Notes under the pieces: generated by a model
The model's database searches: none
What the model was told of the DNA's origin: nothing
What the model saw: the letters and a program-made list of their open reading frames with translations, nothing else
Program-made: the position numbers and the translations under genes
NCBI RefSeq assembly: GCF_001712755.1
Contig: NZ_MDKC01000023.1
Coordinates: 277,789 to 341,788, forward strand
Reading direction: 5' to 3'
DNA from: Gottfriedia luciferensis
GTDB taxonomy: Bacteria > Bacillota > Bacilli > Bacillales > Bacillaceae_G
DNA: 64,000 bases
Shown here: positions 51,331 through 61,200 of the stretch, piece by piece
How positions within the stretch are numbered: position 1 is the stretch's first letter
Layout of the letters: each line of letters starts with the position of its first letter

Positions 51331-52713
51331 ATGCATGTCGATTTAACTGCCATACATTGGCTTTATGTAGCATTTATAGGTTTAATTATTTTATTTTTAA
51401 TTCTTAGACGTGACACTAGCCTAGTCTGCCTCGCAGGAATTTTTCTACTTGGCTTGGTAGCTACTGAGTCACTAACTAGTTCAGTCAGTATCTTGTTTTC
51501 AAGTTTCATATACGCCATAACCGAATTACTTTCTACTATTTTAGTAATCTCGATTATTGTTTCTATGAGTAAAGCATTAACTGATAGCGGAGTGCATCAG
51601 GCGCTCATCAGTCCATTTACAAAGGTGATGAGAAACGCCACACTTGCTTATTGGACAATTGGTATTGTTATGATGGTTGTCTCTTGGTTTTTCTGGCCGT
51701 CACCTGCAGTTGCCTTAATTGGTGCGGTTTTTCTGCCAGTTGCCCTAAGGGTCGGGTTACCAGCTTTAGGTGTTGCGATGGCAATGAATTTATTTGGGCA
51801 TGGTATCGCTCTTTCAAGTGACTATGTAATTCAAGGTGCTCCAAAACTTACAGCTGACGCGGCTGGCATTCCGGTTTCGGATGTTTTACATGCAAGTATT
51901 CCTCTTGTAATCGTAATGGGTGTCGTGACAACTGTAGTTGCTTTTTACTTCTTAAAACGGGATATGAAAAGAGGACTTTTAACAGTCGAAATACCTGAAG
52001 AAGATACTAAAGCTGAGGACTATTTACTTTCATCTACTCAACAAAAATGGATGGCCGCTCTTGTTTTCATTTTATTTGCAGTAGATATTTGGGTGATGGT
52101 TCATTTCAATTTACAAGGTGGAGATGCAACAGCTTTAATCGGGGGTACTGCATTAATTATCCTTTCATTCCTATCAATGTTGGGACATAAAAATAAAGGA
52201 TTCGAAGAGGTAACAAATTATTTAATCCACGGGTTCAAATTTGGATTTAGAGTATTTGGTCCGGTTATTCCAATTGCAGCTTTCTTCTACCTTGGGGATA
52301 GTGGATTTACTGCAATTATTGGAGATTACTTGCCAAAAGGATCACATGGGATAGTAAATGATTTAGGGTTTGCTTTAGCACATTCAGTTCCTGTAAATCC
52401 TGGGGTTGCTGGGGTAACATTAACTACAGTTGGAGCAATTACAGGTTTAGATGGATCTGGATTCTCGGGTATATCACTTGCTGGATCTGTTGCTTCATTA
52501 TTTGCTACGGCGATTGGGCATGGGGTTGCAACTTTGACTGCTATGGGGCAGATTGCGGCGATTTGGGTTGGTGGTGGAACGTTGATTCCTTGGGCGTTGA
52601 TTCCTGCTGCTGCTATTTGTAATGTTAGTCCGTTTGAGCTGGCTAGGAGGAATTTGTTGCCTGTTTTGATTGGGTTGGTTGTTACTACTGTTGTTGCTAT
52701 ATTTTTGATTTAA
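51331..52713 (+). CDS. Membrane transporter, ion/organic-anion type
   Basis: A 460-residue integral membrane protein with about 11-12 hydrophobic segments. LSTILVISIIVSMSKALTDS, FFWPSPAVALIGAVFLPVA and LFGHGIALSSDYVIQGAPKL resemble permeases of the ion-transporter superfamily (GntP/CitMHS/ArsB-like). The substrate is not evident. The ATG at 51331 follows AAAGGGGGC by about eight bases; a longer ATG at 51307 lies within the inverted repeat. It is divergent from the amino-acid ABC operon. Its last codons (IGLVVTTVVAIFLI) have a diverged copy at 54929-54979. Confidence 0.8.
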   Translation: MHVDLTAIHWLYVAFIGLIILFLILRRDTSLVCLAGIFLLGLVATESLTSSVSILFSSFIYAITELLSTILVISIIVSMSKALTDSGVHQALISPFTKVMRNATLAYWTIGIVMMVVSWFFWPSPAVALIGAVFLPVALRVGLPALGVAMAMNLFGHGIALSSDYVIQGAPKLTADAAGIPVSDVLHASIPLVIVMGVVTTVVAFYFLKRDMKRGLLTVEIPEEDTKAEDYLLSSTQQKWMAALVFILFAVDIWVMVHFNLQGGDATALIGGTALIILSFLSMLGHKNKGFEEVTNYLIHGFKFGFRVFGPVIPIAAFFYLGDSGFTAIIGDYLPKGSHGIVNDLGFALAHSVPVNPGVAGVTLTTVGAITGLDGSGFSGISLAGSVASLFATAIGHGVATLTAMGQIAAIWVGGGTLIPWALIPAAAICNVSPFELARRNLLPVLIGLVVTTVVAIFLI

Positions 52714-52764
52714 TAACATTGTATTTTATTTTAACTGGCGAATATTAAATAGAAATAAAAAATA

Positions 52765-52815
52765 AGAAAAGCTACACATAAACTATCAAATAGTTTGCTG
52801 TGTAGCTTTTTTTAT
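52765..52815 (+). terminator. Terminator of the transporter gene
   Basis: AAAAGCTACACA and TGTGTAGCTTTT pair, with an inner AAACTAT/ATAGTTT stem, followed by T7. Strong bidirectional terminator. Confidence 0.88.
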
Positions 52816-52977
52816 TTCCTTTTTCCTTCACAAAAAGTATAACTTTAGTAAATAATTTCCCCTACTAAATCTAATATAATAAAAATATTCAATGGAATGG
52901 CAGTATTGCAAATTAATGATAATTTAATTTCAACATTGCCAAACAAATTTCCGATATAAAAGAAAGGAGAAAATTAT

Positions 52978-53424
52978 ATGGAAAACAACAAAAAAAAATA
53001 TAAATCCTTTATTCTCATTTATTTACTATTAACTTCAATCTCCATGGCTATACCTTTTTCAATTTTAATCCAACTAGAGCCAAATCAGCCGGAAACAATA
53101 AAGCTAACCAATTTCGAAAGTCTATTTGTTTTTCCCTTTTACTTAACTTTTGTATTATTCCCATATACTTTTTTGGTTTATTTAGCATCTTATCTTGTAA
53201 AATTAATAATTAATAGGTTTATTGAAAAGATGAGGTTTTTGTTTGATATATTAATATTTAGTACTATTTCAATATTTTCTATATTTTTCCTTCCAATCAA
53301 TATTCAAAATCTAATTTTTAAAACTGAATATAATTATTTGATTAATCCATATTTAATTATTCCTTTTTTGGGTGCAATTACAATATCTTTTTTAGAGAAG
53401 AAAAAGTATTTTATTCCTTCTTAG
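52978..53424 (+). CDS. Small multi-span membrane protein
   Basis: A 148-residue protein with four hydrophobic segments (FILIYLLLTSISMAIPFSIL; LFVFPFYLTFVLFPYTFLVY; LFDILIFSTISIFSIFFL; NPYLIIPFLGAITISFL) and no motif that I recognise. AAAGGAG lies before the ATG at 52978. It stands alone, following the transporter's terminator, in a segment bordered on the right by sequence duplicated from the transporter's 3' end. Confidence 0.75.
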   Translation: MENNKKKYKSFILIYLLLTSISMAIPFSILIQLEPNQPETIKLTNFESLFVFPFYLTFVLFPYTFLVYLASYLVKLIINRFIEKMRFLFDILIFSTISIFSIFFLPINIQNLIFKTEYNYLINPYLIIPFLGAITISFLEKKKYFIPS

Positions 53425-53436
53425 ATCCAAATAATT

Positions 53437-54129
53437 TTAATTTTTATTAATTAAACGAATCATATTAAAAATATATCTTTCTTTACCTTTTTTGGTAAAT
53501 TCTTTACATTGCATAGATGTAGAGCCTGACCCATCTAAAACAATTGAGTTAGTTGGATTTAAACCTAAAGCTTTAATATAATTTTTTAAGCTTGGAATGC
53601 TTTGTTGAATTTCTGTAACAATTAAATATACATAAGTATTATCCCAGGCTAATACAGTTCGATTAGTAGGTATATTATACGCTATCCCTCCCCATGAATC
53701 TGAAGAATAATCAGTTCCTCCAATTATTTGGGTATATGTCGGATATTTTGAAATAATATCTTTACTTTGTTTTGCATACATAGATGCGATTTTTTTCTTA
53801 CCACTTGAAGTATAAATTACTGCTGTTTTCCTAGATATTGATTTTGAGGAGGTTCCGTTGTAATTATAATTTTTAGCAAACTTTTTCCCTTTTACAGTTA
53901 AATTAACATTCTTCTCAGTTATATCTACACAAATTGAACGTGAACCTGTAGGTATATTATTATAATTACTACTCTCAAAAAAACCCCCGTTTATTCCATA
54001 ATAAGATGTGTCTGTAAGTGGTCTACAGATTGTTTCAGTGCAAATATTACTAATTTTAGTTTTGATTACATGAAATGTTGGTCTCCCCATTACCATTAGT
54101 TCTTTTGAATACTTGTAATTTGTTGCCAT
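53437..54129 (-). CDS. Phosphodiester glycosidase-like (DUF2233/NAGPA) protein
   Basis: A 230-residue protein with the NAGPA/DUF2233 motifs YGINGGFF near residue 45 and SIVLDGSGSTSMQ near residue 205. The family includes N-acetylglucosamine-1-phosphodiester alpha-N-acetylglucosaminidase (NAGPA) and related bacterial glycosidases acting on phosphodiester-linked sugars. No signal peptide or membrane segment is present with this start, which is unusual for family members that act outside the cell. GGAGG lies ten bases before the ATG at 54129. Confidence 0.8.
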   Translation of the reverse strand: MATNYKYSKELMVMGRPTFHVIKTKISNICTETICRPLTDTSYYGINGGFFESSNYNNIPTGSRSICVDITEKNVNLTVKGKKFAKNYNYNGTSSKSISRKTAVIYTSSGKKKIASMYAKQSKDIISKYPTYTQIIGGTDYSSDSWGGIAYNIPTNRTVLAWDNTYVYLIVTEIQQSIPSLKNYIKALGLNPTNSIVLDGSGSTSMQCKEFTKKGKERYIFNMIRLINKN

Positions 54130-54156
54130 AATTTCGATTCCTCCATATTTTTTTAT

Positions 54157-54206
54157 CTTACATTTTGTAAGTAAATAAATTTGGTAGGAATCTATTAAAA
54201 GATTAG
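54157..54206. repeat. Direct repeat, left copy
   Basis: About 50 bases beginning CTTACATTTTGTAAGTAAAT and ending AGGAATCTATTAAAAGATTAG. A similar sequence, with small differences and gaps, is at 54885-54929, on the other side of the DUF5071 gene. Confidence 0.75.
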
Positions 54207-54299
54207 TGACATTTCTATGACATATCAAATCACTATATTAAAGCCCAAAAATCCATATCTAGAATATTACAGACTATCGTTTCTATAAGGGGTGAATAG

Positions 54300-54773
54300 A
54301 TGACAAACTATATTGAATTAGAAGACGCAGAAATTATATATCATGTTTATAATCTAAATTGGTTACTTCCAAAAGATATTCAAGAAGACTCTTTTGAAAT
54401 TTTATCTCAAATTAACCCTGACAAGACACATTTATTAATACCTAAGTATGGTAAATCCTGTTGGCTAAATGGTGTATTATTAATTAAAAAAATCGGTTAC
54501 CCAAATAATAAAAAGGCCTTACCAAAATTAGCTGGTTTATTACAAGATCGTAATTGGCCAGGCGCATTAGAATCTATAAAAATTTTTAGAGAAATTGGTA
54601 AAGAAGTAAGCGTCCCTTATATTGAAGTAGAAATTGAAAATGCTCTGCAATGTAATGACACTGATTGGTTAGAGCATCTTCTTTTCGCTTGTGATAGCTT
54701 ATGTATTGAAAGAGACGATTTTAATAATAAGTCAAATTACGACCGAATCGTAAAATTAGTAAAAGAATTATAG
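54300..54773 (+). CDS. DUF5071-domain protein
   Basis: A 157-residue protein matching DUF5071: LLPKDIQEDSFEILSQINP at the front, SCWLNGVLLIKKIGYP in the middle and LLQDRNWPGALESIKIFREI followed by ALQCNDTDWLEHLLFAC. The predicted fold is HEAT-like helical repeats. Members are often found near toxins as immunity-like proteins; no toxin is recognisable here. AGGGGTGAATAG precedes the ATG at 54300. Flanked by direct repeats, so it may have been inserted as a unit. Confidence 0.8.
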   Translation: MTNYIELEDAEIIYHVYNLNWLLPKDIQEDSFEILSQINPDKTHLLIPKYGKSCWLNGVLLIKKIGYPNNKKALPKLAGLLQDRNWPGALESIKIFREIGKEVSVPYIEVEIENALQCNDTDWLEHLLFACDSLCIERDDFNNKSNYDRIVKLVKEL

Positions 54774-54784
54774 TATAAGAAATA

Positions 54785-54832
54785 AAAAAGACAATGTTAA
54801 ATTCAATTTTGGAATTTACATTGTCTCTTTTA
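54785..54832 (+). terminator. Terminator of the DUF5071 gene
   Basis: AGACAATGTTAAATTC pairs with GAATTTACATTGTCT around AATTTTG, followed by CTTTT. It lies 12 bases after the stop codon. Confidence 0.85.
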
Positions 54833-54884
54833 TTGAACACTTATTTTTAAATTTATAAACATAATTCGGAACTATTTTTTAAAT

Positions 54885-54929
54885 CTTACATTTGTAAGTA
54901 AATTAGATAGGAATCTATTAAAGTATTAG
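54885..54929. repeat. Direct repeat, right copy
   Basis: CTTACATTTGTAAGTAAAT through AGGAATCTATTAAAGTATTAG repeats 54157-54206 with small gaps and substitutions. It runs directly into the transporter-tail duplicate at 54929-54979. Confidence 0.75.
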
Positions 54930-54979
54930 ATTGGGTTGGTTGTTACAACTGTTATCGCGATATTTTTGATTTGATTAAC
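54929..54979 (+). pseudogene. Diverged copy of the transporter's last codons
   Basis: GATTGGGTTGGTTGTTAC... repeats 52668-52717. It translates as IGLVVTTVIAIFLI then a stop, against IGLVVTTVVAIFLI in the intact gene at 51331-52713, so most differences are silent. Only about 15 codons remain: the end of a lost paralogue or of an ancestral copy. Confidence 0.7.
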
Positions 54980-54983
54980 GTTT

Positions 54984-57728
54984 TTAATTATTCGCTGGAT
55001 TAGGTGCACTACTTTCAGGTTGCTTCTGCACTTCTTCTGGACTAAGCGGTTGTTTATCCCCTGGATATGGTTGATCAAAGCCTTTTGTTGCGTACCAAAC
55101 AGAGTGATTCAGCATATTGGCGTTGACTTCATCCGGAGAAGCATGTTTTCCGGTAAATAGGTTCTTGTTTTTGTTAGACCATTCCGTCCATTTTTTTGAA
55201 AGTTCTTTTGACTCTGTTGTAACTTGTTCGGTATTAGCAAGTGCAGCTGTATTGGCGTTCGGCTGTCCGTTTAACGTATCAAGCGGTATTTGGTTAGGCT
55301 CGAAGTTATACGGTGTAAAGTCTGGCTTGTTTGTAAAGAGCTCGCTCATTGGTTCTGCAGCTGCATCGTTTTGGTTCATAGCCGGGAGACCAAGAATTTG
55401 CTCGATACTTCTTACCATATTTATGACAGTCCAATAGTGGCTGTCCGTAATACCTTTTTTCACCCATGGGCTGATTACATGCGCAGGCTGGCGATGTCCA
55501 TCGACATGGTCTAATCCATTTTGTGAATCATCTTGCGTTATGAATATGACAGAGTCCTTCCAATAAGGACTATGTGAAATAAGGTCTACGATTTTCCCAA
55601 TAGCAAGATCATTATCAGCAACCATTGCTTGTGGTGTAGGAGAACCTGTTGCATTTCCTGCAGTATGGTCATCCATTACCCATAACGTGTTTAAAGCTGG
55701 TAAATCCTTATTTTTAACGTGCTCTTCAAACCGTTGCTTAAATATTTCAAATCGGTATTGATCTGGAATATTCGTGTCAAAGGTTGGGAAAGGTTTATAA
55801 GTAATCGGCCCGAGAGATGGAATATCGTATGTTGCCGAATAGTTTCCGATTGGTACGTGAAGCTCTCCCTCTTTCTGTCCGGAAAGGATTTGATAATCTT
55901 TGTACCAGTCCGTCCATGTACCAAATGGTGCTGATCCAGTGAAACCAGTTGTATCTTCGCCGAAGTTTTCTACAGATATGTTATTTTTTGCTGCTTGATC
56001 CCATAAGTGTCCTGTAGGTGCGTACGCCATCGGATCACCAGCCCCTCCAGGATAGCTTCTAACATTAGCTGAATCTGTTTCTTTATCCTCATAGTCCGTG
56101 TTCGTTCCTTGCATTACCCATTGGTGCCCGCTTGCTGATTGAATACCTGAAGTATATACGTTATCTAGGAGCGGGAAAGTACTTGCAAGCTTGTGAATGT
56201 TTGGAGTGACTGCTTTTGGGAACTGAGTTAAAGCTGGTTCTCCATTTCCTTTACCTAGATCTCCTAGAACCTGGTCATAAGTGCGGTTTTCTTTAATAAT
56301 ATAGAATACATGTTTGATTGTTGAAGGTTCACCAACACGCTCAGGCATAGCAACTGGTTTCTTATTATGACGAGGTTTTGCGTTCAGGTTCTTTAAACCA
56401 AACCAGTTGTTGTTGGCAAAAACCTGCTTGGTTCCTTTCGCAAGATCCTCGGTAGAAGGGAATGGGATTAATGAAAGAGAACCAATTTGGGCATATGACG
56501 ATTTCCCGGTAACCTTAACTCCTTGAATCGTTAAATCACGTGCAGGTCCACGAGAACCAATCCCATCCGCATTAGCAACAATTAACTTCTTATTTTGAGA
56601 ATCAACAGCGATATCTACTGGAAACCAGGCTGTCGGCAAGAGTCCTTGCAGTTCAGGAGTCTTTTTAGGTCCCTGCCAATCGTATACTGCAATCGCATTA
56701 TCTCGGCCAAGGCTGACCATTAATTTGTTATCTACCATTTTAACAGCATTTGGTGCTGAGCCTTTAGCAGCTTTAGGGTATGGTTTGATGTCGATCGTTT
56801 GTGCGACCGTATTAGTTTTGGAATCAATGACAGAAATCGTGTCACTATTTGTATTTGCTACAAATATGTATTGGCCCGACTGCGTCATACGTTCAGGCTG
56901 TACACCAACTTCGACCGTTTTTGTTACTGTATTCGTAGTCAAGTCAATAACAGATACTGTTCCTGTCGAAGTTGCACCTGTTTTAGGATCCACAACCATA
57001 TTTGTCCCTGAAGAATTTACCGTTGTGTCTCCTTCTTTTGCGGTACGGCCACCCTGGTTCGTTACATAAGCAAGGTTGCCTTTGACTAATACACCTGTAG
57101 GCGCATTTTCTACTGCTACTTTCGTTACAGAGCTTGTTTGAGGATCAATAACTCCAAGGCTGTTATCACGGTTTAGGGCAACTAGCAGCTTACCTTCTTG
57201 TGTAACCACTATATCAAGTGGATTAATATTTCCCCCGACAGATGCTTTCGGCAGATTAATACTTTTTTTGACGGTTGGAGTTCCATCTTCACTAACTGAC
57301 ATAACGACTACTTTACCGGTTGTTCCTGATGAACCTGTTGCATATAGCTGGCTACCATCCGCTGAATAAGCTAATCCCCACATTTGAGAAAGGCCTAACG
57401 ATAAATCTTGAGTAGTCAATTTTCCTGTTGATAGATCGACAATGTTAATTCCTTTTCCACCGTAATTATTGCGTCCAACGATTGTTGCTGCTGTCTTACC
57501 ATTTGGATTTACTGCAACCGAAATCGGATTGCCCCCAAATTCAATTTGCTTTCCTGCTGGTGTGATTAGTTGATTGGCTGGAACTAATACGGAGCCGTCT
57601 GCCTGTGGACCAACGAGCCTCTCTCCAAAAGCATTATCATTTGCAGCATAAACACCTGCAGATCCTAACAACATAGTACTTAAGGTAATCCCAGCGAGCA
57701 GTTTCTTCTTATTTCCTTTTTTCTTCAT
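54984..57728 (-). CDS. Secreted YncE-like beta-propeller / phosphoesterase fusion
   Basis: A 914-residue protein with a signal peptide (KKLLAGITLSTMLLGSAGVYA). Residues about 50-430 form a YncE-like seven-bladed beta-propeller (repeats such as GTVSVIDLTTNTVTKTVEVG and DTISVIDSKTNTVAQTIDI). Residues about 480-830 are a phosphoesterase/alkaline-phosphatase-like domain (FYIIKENRTYDQVLGDL, LLDNVYTSGIQSASGHQWVM, VIFITQDDSQNGLDHVDGHR). The extreme C-terminus is proline- and asparagine-rich. It would act outside the membrane on phosphate esters or phospholipids. AAAGGAG lies before the ATG at 57728; it is transcribed alone. Substrate unproven. Confidence 0.88.
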   Translation of the reverse strand: MKKKGNKKKLLAGITLSTMLLGSAGVYAANDNAFGERLVGPQADGSVLVPANQLITPAGKQIEFGGNPISVAVNPNGKTAATIVGRNNYGGKGINIVDLSTGKLTTQDLSLGLSQMWGLAYSADGSQLYATGSSGTTGKVVVMSVSEDGTPTVKKSINLPKASVGGNINPLDIVVTQEGKLLVALNRDNSLGVIDPQTSSVTKVAVENAPTGVLVKGNLAYVTNQGGRTAKEGDTTVNSSGTNMVVDPKTGATSTGTVSVIDLTTNTVTKTVEVGVQPERMTQSGQYIFVANTNSDTISVIDSKTNTVAQTIDIKPYPKAAKGSAPNAVKMVDNKLMVSLGRDNAIAVYDWQGPKKTPELQGLLPTAWFPVDIAVDSQNKKLIVANADGIGSRGPARDLTIQGVKVTGKSSYAQIGSLSLIPFPSTEDLAKGTKQVFANNNWFGLKNLNAKPRHNKKPVAMPERVGEPSTIKHVFYIIKENRTYDQVLGDLGKGNGEPALTQFPKAVTPNIHKLASTFPLLDNVYTSGIQSASGHQWVMQGTNTDYEDKETDSANVRSYPGGAGDPMAYAPTGHLWDQAAKNNISVENFGEDTTGFTGSAPFGTWTDWYKDYQILSGQKEGELHVPIGNYSATYDIPSLGPITYKPFPTFDTNIPDQYRFEIFKQRFEEHVKNKDLPALNTLWVMDDHTAGNATGSPTPQAMVADNDLAIGKIVDLISHSPYWKDSVIFITQDDSQNGLDHVDGHRQPAHVISPWVKKGITDSHYWTVINMVRSIEQILGLPAMNQNDAAAEPMSELFTNKPDFTPYNFEPNQIPLDTLNGQPNANTAALANTEQVTTESKELSKKWTEWSNKNKNLFTGKHASPDEVNANMLNHSVWYATKGFDQPYPGDKQPLSPEEVQKQPESSAPNPANN

Positions 57729-58253
57729 TATTCTTCACTCCTTTCTGAATCTTCTTAAAGAATACGCCTATTCTATTAATCTACTATTCAAGTTTAGTAA
57801 ATTTATATAAAGGTTATATTTAGTATAGTTAAGTATGAATTAGTAAATTTTTCCTAAAAAAATAAGAATCTTGGAATAAGCACCAACATTAAAACATTGG
57901 TATATCAATATCCGTAGTCCTGGGAATCCTCATTTTCCTATCTAAATAAATTTACAGAACTTAAATAAAATTTAAGTAAATAACATAAATAATTTCTTAC
58001 TAGGAAAATGAAGACACCCCTAATCGGGGACGTAGTAAAACAATTTTTGCGAAAAATGAGTAGAAAGATAGGGTTTACTATTAAATGAATTCCGGAAGTC
58101 TAGCACATCTATTTCTTTATGGACCAGAAATGATTGTATGAACCATTTGGACGGCACATTCTATGTAACTTATAAAAGTATTTCATCTATAAAAAAAAGA
58201 ACCGTTTTTAAAACGATTCTTTTTTCACAGGATTTAATATACTTCTTAAACGG
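57729..58253. other. Intergenic region between phosphoesterase and RND genes
   Basis: About 525 bases with no gene on either strand. It contains the phosphoesterase promoter region on the left and the RND terminator at 58192-58226 on the right; otherwise nothing recognisable. Confidence 0.5.
58192..58226 (-). terminator. Terminator of the RND pump gene
   Basis: AAAAGAACCGTTTT and AAAACGATTCTTTT pair around T, with flanking A9 and T6 tracts. Works in either direction. Confidence 0.85.
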
Positions 58254-61200
58254 TTAAACGGTTAGTTTAAATTTATGAATAATATGATCTAAACTTTCGT
58301 TGGCACTCTGATCATAGTCTTTATGAAGCCATCTATACAGAATAGGAATCATAAATAAGCTCATAAATGTGGAGCTAACTAACCCACCAATTACAACTAT
58401 ACCGAGAGTTTGAGAGATAATCGTGTCAGTTTGAGATGATAAAGCTAAAGGCAGTAGCGTTAATATTGTTGTTAAAGCAGTTGTGAGAATCGGCCTAATT
58501 CTAGATAATGTACCAAGGAATAGAGCTTCATCTAAACTGTGTCCTGCCAACCTATTTCTTTCTATTTTATCTACTAATACAATCCCATTCGTAACCACAA
58601 TTCCGGTTAACATTAACAGTCCAACCAAGGCGGCCAGATTCCATTCTAACTGGAAGATTAGCATACCAGCGACTGATCCAATGACAGCAAGCGGTATACA
58701 AATTAATACTGTTAGCGGTGCCTTCCACCCCCTGAATACAAAGCTGATAATGGAAAGGACGAGCAAAATGGAAAATGATAAAGCAATGGCCATTTCGTAG
58801 ATCATTTCCTTTACTTGCTCAGGAGCTCCTGCAAAAGAGTACTGGACTCCTTCGGGAAGCGGAGTATCCTTCAGTACACTTTTAACTTGTTTAGTTACTT
58901 TCCCTACATCTCTAGAGAGAATGTTTCCCGTAATAACAGCGTATGGATGACCATCCTTCTCTTGTATCACAGATGCATCTGTGATGGGAGTTGCAACCAC
59001 AAGCTGATTTAATCTAAAAGTTCTTCCCTCTTTATTTATAAACGCTTCGTTTCCCATTTGATTTAATAATCGAAGGGCCGGATCTGTATCATTGAAGGCG
59101 TTCTTACTATTCATATTCTTAAGATGTAAAACGATAGGATAAGTATTATGGTTAAGTGAAATCTCGCCTATTGTACCTTCAGCCGTGTCTAACTTGAACC
59201 TATTTATTATCTCTACTAAATCCAGACCATTTTGTTCAATCATCTTTCTATTTAAGGTTAGTTGATATTGAGTAGCGGTACCTTCTTCATCAGCCAAACC
59301 TTGCACAGCAAGGCCTGGTATTAATTTTAGGCGATTTCCAACGGAGATTGATAAATTTTCAAGAGTTTGGCTATCCGCACCACTTAGATTAATTTTCAAT
59401 AAAGAGTCATCTCCTGAAATACTCTTGTCAGTTACCGTATAAATTGCTTTACTTTTTAGTGAATCCAACTGCTTTTGTAATTGGCGAGTCATTCTAGTTT
59501 TATCTGCATTTTTTGTAATGCTTAGGGACAGGTTGGCTATATTCGGCTGCTGGATCCATCCACCTCCAACATCAAATACATCATCTGATTGAGGAGTGAA
59601 TGAAGAACCGAGGCCGGAAGAAAATGAAGTAACGTTTGAGTTCCCTTGCAACAGTTCTTCAACTCTCTTCACTTCTTCGTCTACTTCACTTAGCGATGTA
59701 TTTTTGGGTAATTCAATTTGGATGCCAAGCTGCCCTGTATTATTAGTCATCGTCAAGAAATTTACGGGAAGCAAGGCTGAGGCTGCAGCCAAAAAGACAA
59801 ATAAACTTACAGATAGTATACTAAGAAGCTTCTTTCTCTGAAAAATCCAGTCATACATCTTATAAGAACGTTGAGCCAGGAAATCATTCGGTGCCGTGGG
59901 TTTCCCCTTCCAGAAAAGATTATATAAAGCAGGAACTACAAGAACTGAAACAACTAAAGAAATAATAAGAGCAATAACAACAGACCACGCAAAACCTGAA
60001 AATGCTGCACCAACAAGACCGCCGACAAGGGCTATTGGAATATATACAGCAACCGTAGTGGCCGTAGATGAAACGATCGCCGGAATCATCTCTTTTACAG
60101 CCAGTGTAATGAATGAAAAGCTTTTTAATTCTTTTCCTTCTTTTACTTTTCTGTTGATATTGTCCAAAATCACAATCGAATCATCCACAACTCTTCCCAT
60201 CGCCACCACAAGACCGGACACGGTAAGAATGTTGAGGGAGATTCCTAATATTTTTAGGATACCGGTAGTAGCTAAAAGACAGATTGGTAGAGAGATAACA
60301 ATCAATAATGTAGAGCGGACATTGCGAAAGAAAAGAAATACGCAGATCATGGAAAACAAGCACCCCAATAACCCCTCTTTAGCGAGTCCCTCTAAGGAAT
60401 GGTTCACCTGCTGAGCTTGATCAAAAAGTATGGAAGCTTCTACATCATTAGTTTTAATCGGTGTTATATCTTGTAGTCGGCTGTAAATGCTTTTCGACAG
60501 ATTGCTAATATTTGATGAAGGTGTTTTTAAAATATCAAGTACTACACTTGGTGTACCTTTTGTTCTGGTTATGGTCTGAAGATTAACAATCGAATTCGAA
60601 ATATCCGCCACGTCAGAAAGAGGAATGGTTTTCCCATCTGCACGACTTATAGGCAATTTTTGTAGGTCTGTTTTGTTTAGCCCCCAACCATTCACTTTTA
60701 TGGGAACTGTCATCTGGCCGTCTGATAAGTTCCCTTCTGTTTCAGTTGTGTGTTGTTGTTTGAGAGAATTATTGACATCGTCCACACTAAAACCGGACTT
60801 AATTAAATCGTCCTTGCGAATTGAGATAGCGTATCCAGCGTTACCACCGCCTGACACTTGAATGTCCTTTATTCCAGGTACTGTTTTAAGTCCTTTTACC
60901 ACTTCTTCTTGTACCGAAGTCCTCAGTATATTTTCGGTAATATTAACATTATTGCTTTTTAGACTGATCGTCATAATAGGAAGCGAATGCGTACTAAGAC
61001 GGTTCACAAGGGGTTTATCAGATCCTTTTGGCAATGAAATTCCTTCCAGCGCTTTATTCACTTGCTGATCTGCCTTTTCCATATCATACTTCATAGGAAA
61101 ATTTAGACTGATAAACGAGCCCCCATTAAAAGAATTGGTTTCCACATCCTGAAGATTGTCTACTACCCTGACCGCCTCCTGGATAGGCTTTGTTATATAT

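Noticed and set aside
55117..55934. Plus-strand open frames opposite the phosphoesterase gene
   Set aside because: They mirror the codon pattern of the minus-strand gene and lack ribosome sites or family features.
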